Shown here: positions 63,698 through 64,000 of the stretch, piece by piece
Layout: each line of letters begins with the position of its first letter
Position numbering within the stretch: the stretch's first letter is position 1
From: Alphaproteobacteria bacterium
Lineage (GTDB): Bacteria > Pseudomonadota > Alphaproteobacteria > UBA6615
NCBI GenBank assembly: GCA_021774575.1
Contig: JAJFIX010000037.1
Coordinates: 124,001 to 188,000 of the forward strand
Direction of reading: 5' to 3'
DNA: 64,000 bases
Notes under the pieces: generated by a model
Databases searched by the model: none
What the model saw: the letters and a program-made list of their open reading frames with translations, nothing else
What the model was told of the DNA's origin: nothing
Translations under genes and position numbers: made by a program

Positions 63698-64000
63698 ATG
63701 ACTCGGCTAACCGTCGTGGATCTCTTTAGCGGCTGTGGTGGCGTTACCGCGGCATTGGGAATGCAAGGTTTTGAGGTTCTCGCTGCTATTGATAATGACC
63801 CGCTTTCTGGCATGACCTATCGACGTAACAATAAGGGTGTCCATCTTTATGTAAACGATATCCGCGAGATTGATCCTAAAACTATACTAACTGATCAATT
63901 GGACAGCGCGAGTGTAGATCTTCTTGTTGTTTGCTCACCTTGCCAACCATTTAGTAACCAGAACAAGAACAGAAAAGGTGACACTCGAGCTAACCTTGTT
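63698..64000 (+). CDS. Cytosine-C5 DNA methyltransferase (N-terminal part, cut by window end)
   Basis: The first 101 codons are visible. Motif I is VVDLFSGCGGVTAALG and motif IV is VCSPCQPFS, with the catalytic Cys. An IDNDPLS segment (motif II region) lies between. AAGG sits 7 bases before the ATG. It is 229 bases after the patatin stop. It could be part of a restriction-modification system or an orphan enzyme; the neighbouring sequence is not available. Confidence 0.9.
   Translation, partial: MTRLTVVDLFSGCGGVTAALGMQGFEVLAAIDNDPLSGMTYRRNNKGVHLYVNDIREIDPKTILTDQLDSASVDLLVVCSPCQPFSNQNKNRKGDTRANLV

Noticed and set aside
63494-63813. Minus-strand frames of 64 and 87 codons near the window end
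   Set aside because: They overlap the methyltransferase start and its upstream region, lack ribosome sites and look random.
56816-64000. CRISPR array, considered because of the periodic repeats
   Set aside because: The 126-base units are in-frame coding WD40 repeats without spacers, and no cas genes are present.

Overview
The window is a dense bacterial chromosome segment, most likely from an alphaproteobacterium of Rhodospirillales type. This is inferred from the complete System I cytochrome c maturation operon joined to xseB-ispA-dxs, the order folK-rpoZ-rsh-pdxJ-acpS-lepB-rnc-era-recO-parC, a single bifunctional Rsh, and an IscR-headed SUF operon. Genes are closely packed, with many 1-4 base start/stop overlaps. 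Roughly the first 51.5 kb is ordinary core genome. The last 12.5 kb, behind a tRNA-Met gene, is accessory DNA with looser spacing and visibly lower GC.

Region 1 (1-10.7 kb, minus strand): ccmABCDEFGHI (heme export, periplasmic heme chaperone, apocytochrome thiol reduction, heme ligation), followed by a histone-deacetylase-fold hydrolase and the isoprenoid genes xseB, ispA and dxs (dxs is cut by the window start). ccmH appears to start at CTG. Upstream of ccmA lies a structured segment ending in a strong terminator hairpin, either a small RNA or a leader. Region 2 (11-17 kb): a YeeE/YedE pair, a FrnE/DsbA-like protein, a membrane TPR protein, dapA, smpB, a family-5-like uracil-DNA glycosylase and a NYN-domain protein. 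Region 3 (17-27 kb, plus strand): folate, RNA polymerase omega, stringent response, PLP synthesis, CoA/ACP, signal peptidase, RNase III, Era, RecO and ParC. Region 4 (27-37 kb): glnE, a YhdP/AsmA-like giant, a small secreted protein, tyrS, anmK and an alpha/beta hydrolase.

Region 5 (37.2-47.4 kb, plus strand): one long iron-sulfur operon, cysE-iscR-(two IscS-like desulfurases)-sufBCDSU-sufT-sufA-fdx, behind a near-consensus IscR-type operator. It makes cysteine (CysE product pathway), releases its sulfur (three desulfurases), assembles clusters on SufBCD/SufU and delivers them via SufA and SufT. MnmA, another sulfur-transfer enzyme, follows after an oddly mutated NhaA homologue.

Region 6 (51.5-64 kb): tRNA-Met followed by a satellite/integrative-element replication module (AlpA-like regulator, small Cys/His protein, CHC2-like protein, Toprim-helicase), an unrecognised 414-residue protein, a 1457-residue protein with 19 almost identical WD40 repeats fused through a membrane segment to a NACHT-like NTPase, a divergent patatin-like phospholipase, and the start of a cytosine-C5 DNA methyltransferase. 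The WD40-NTPase plus patatin locus is the best candidate for an undescribed system, plausibly immune or conflict related. No integrase or second att site is visible in the window, so the far end of the island lies outside.
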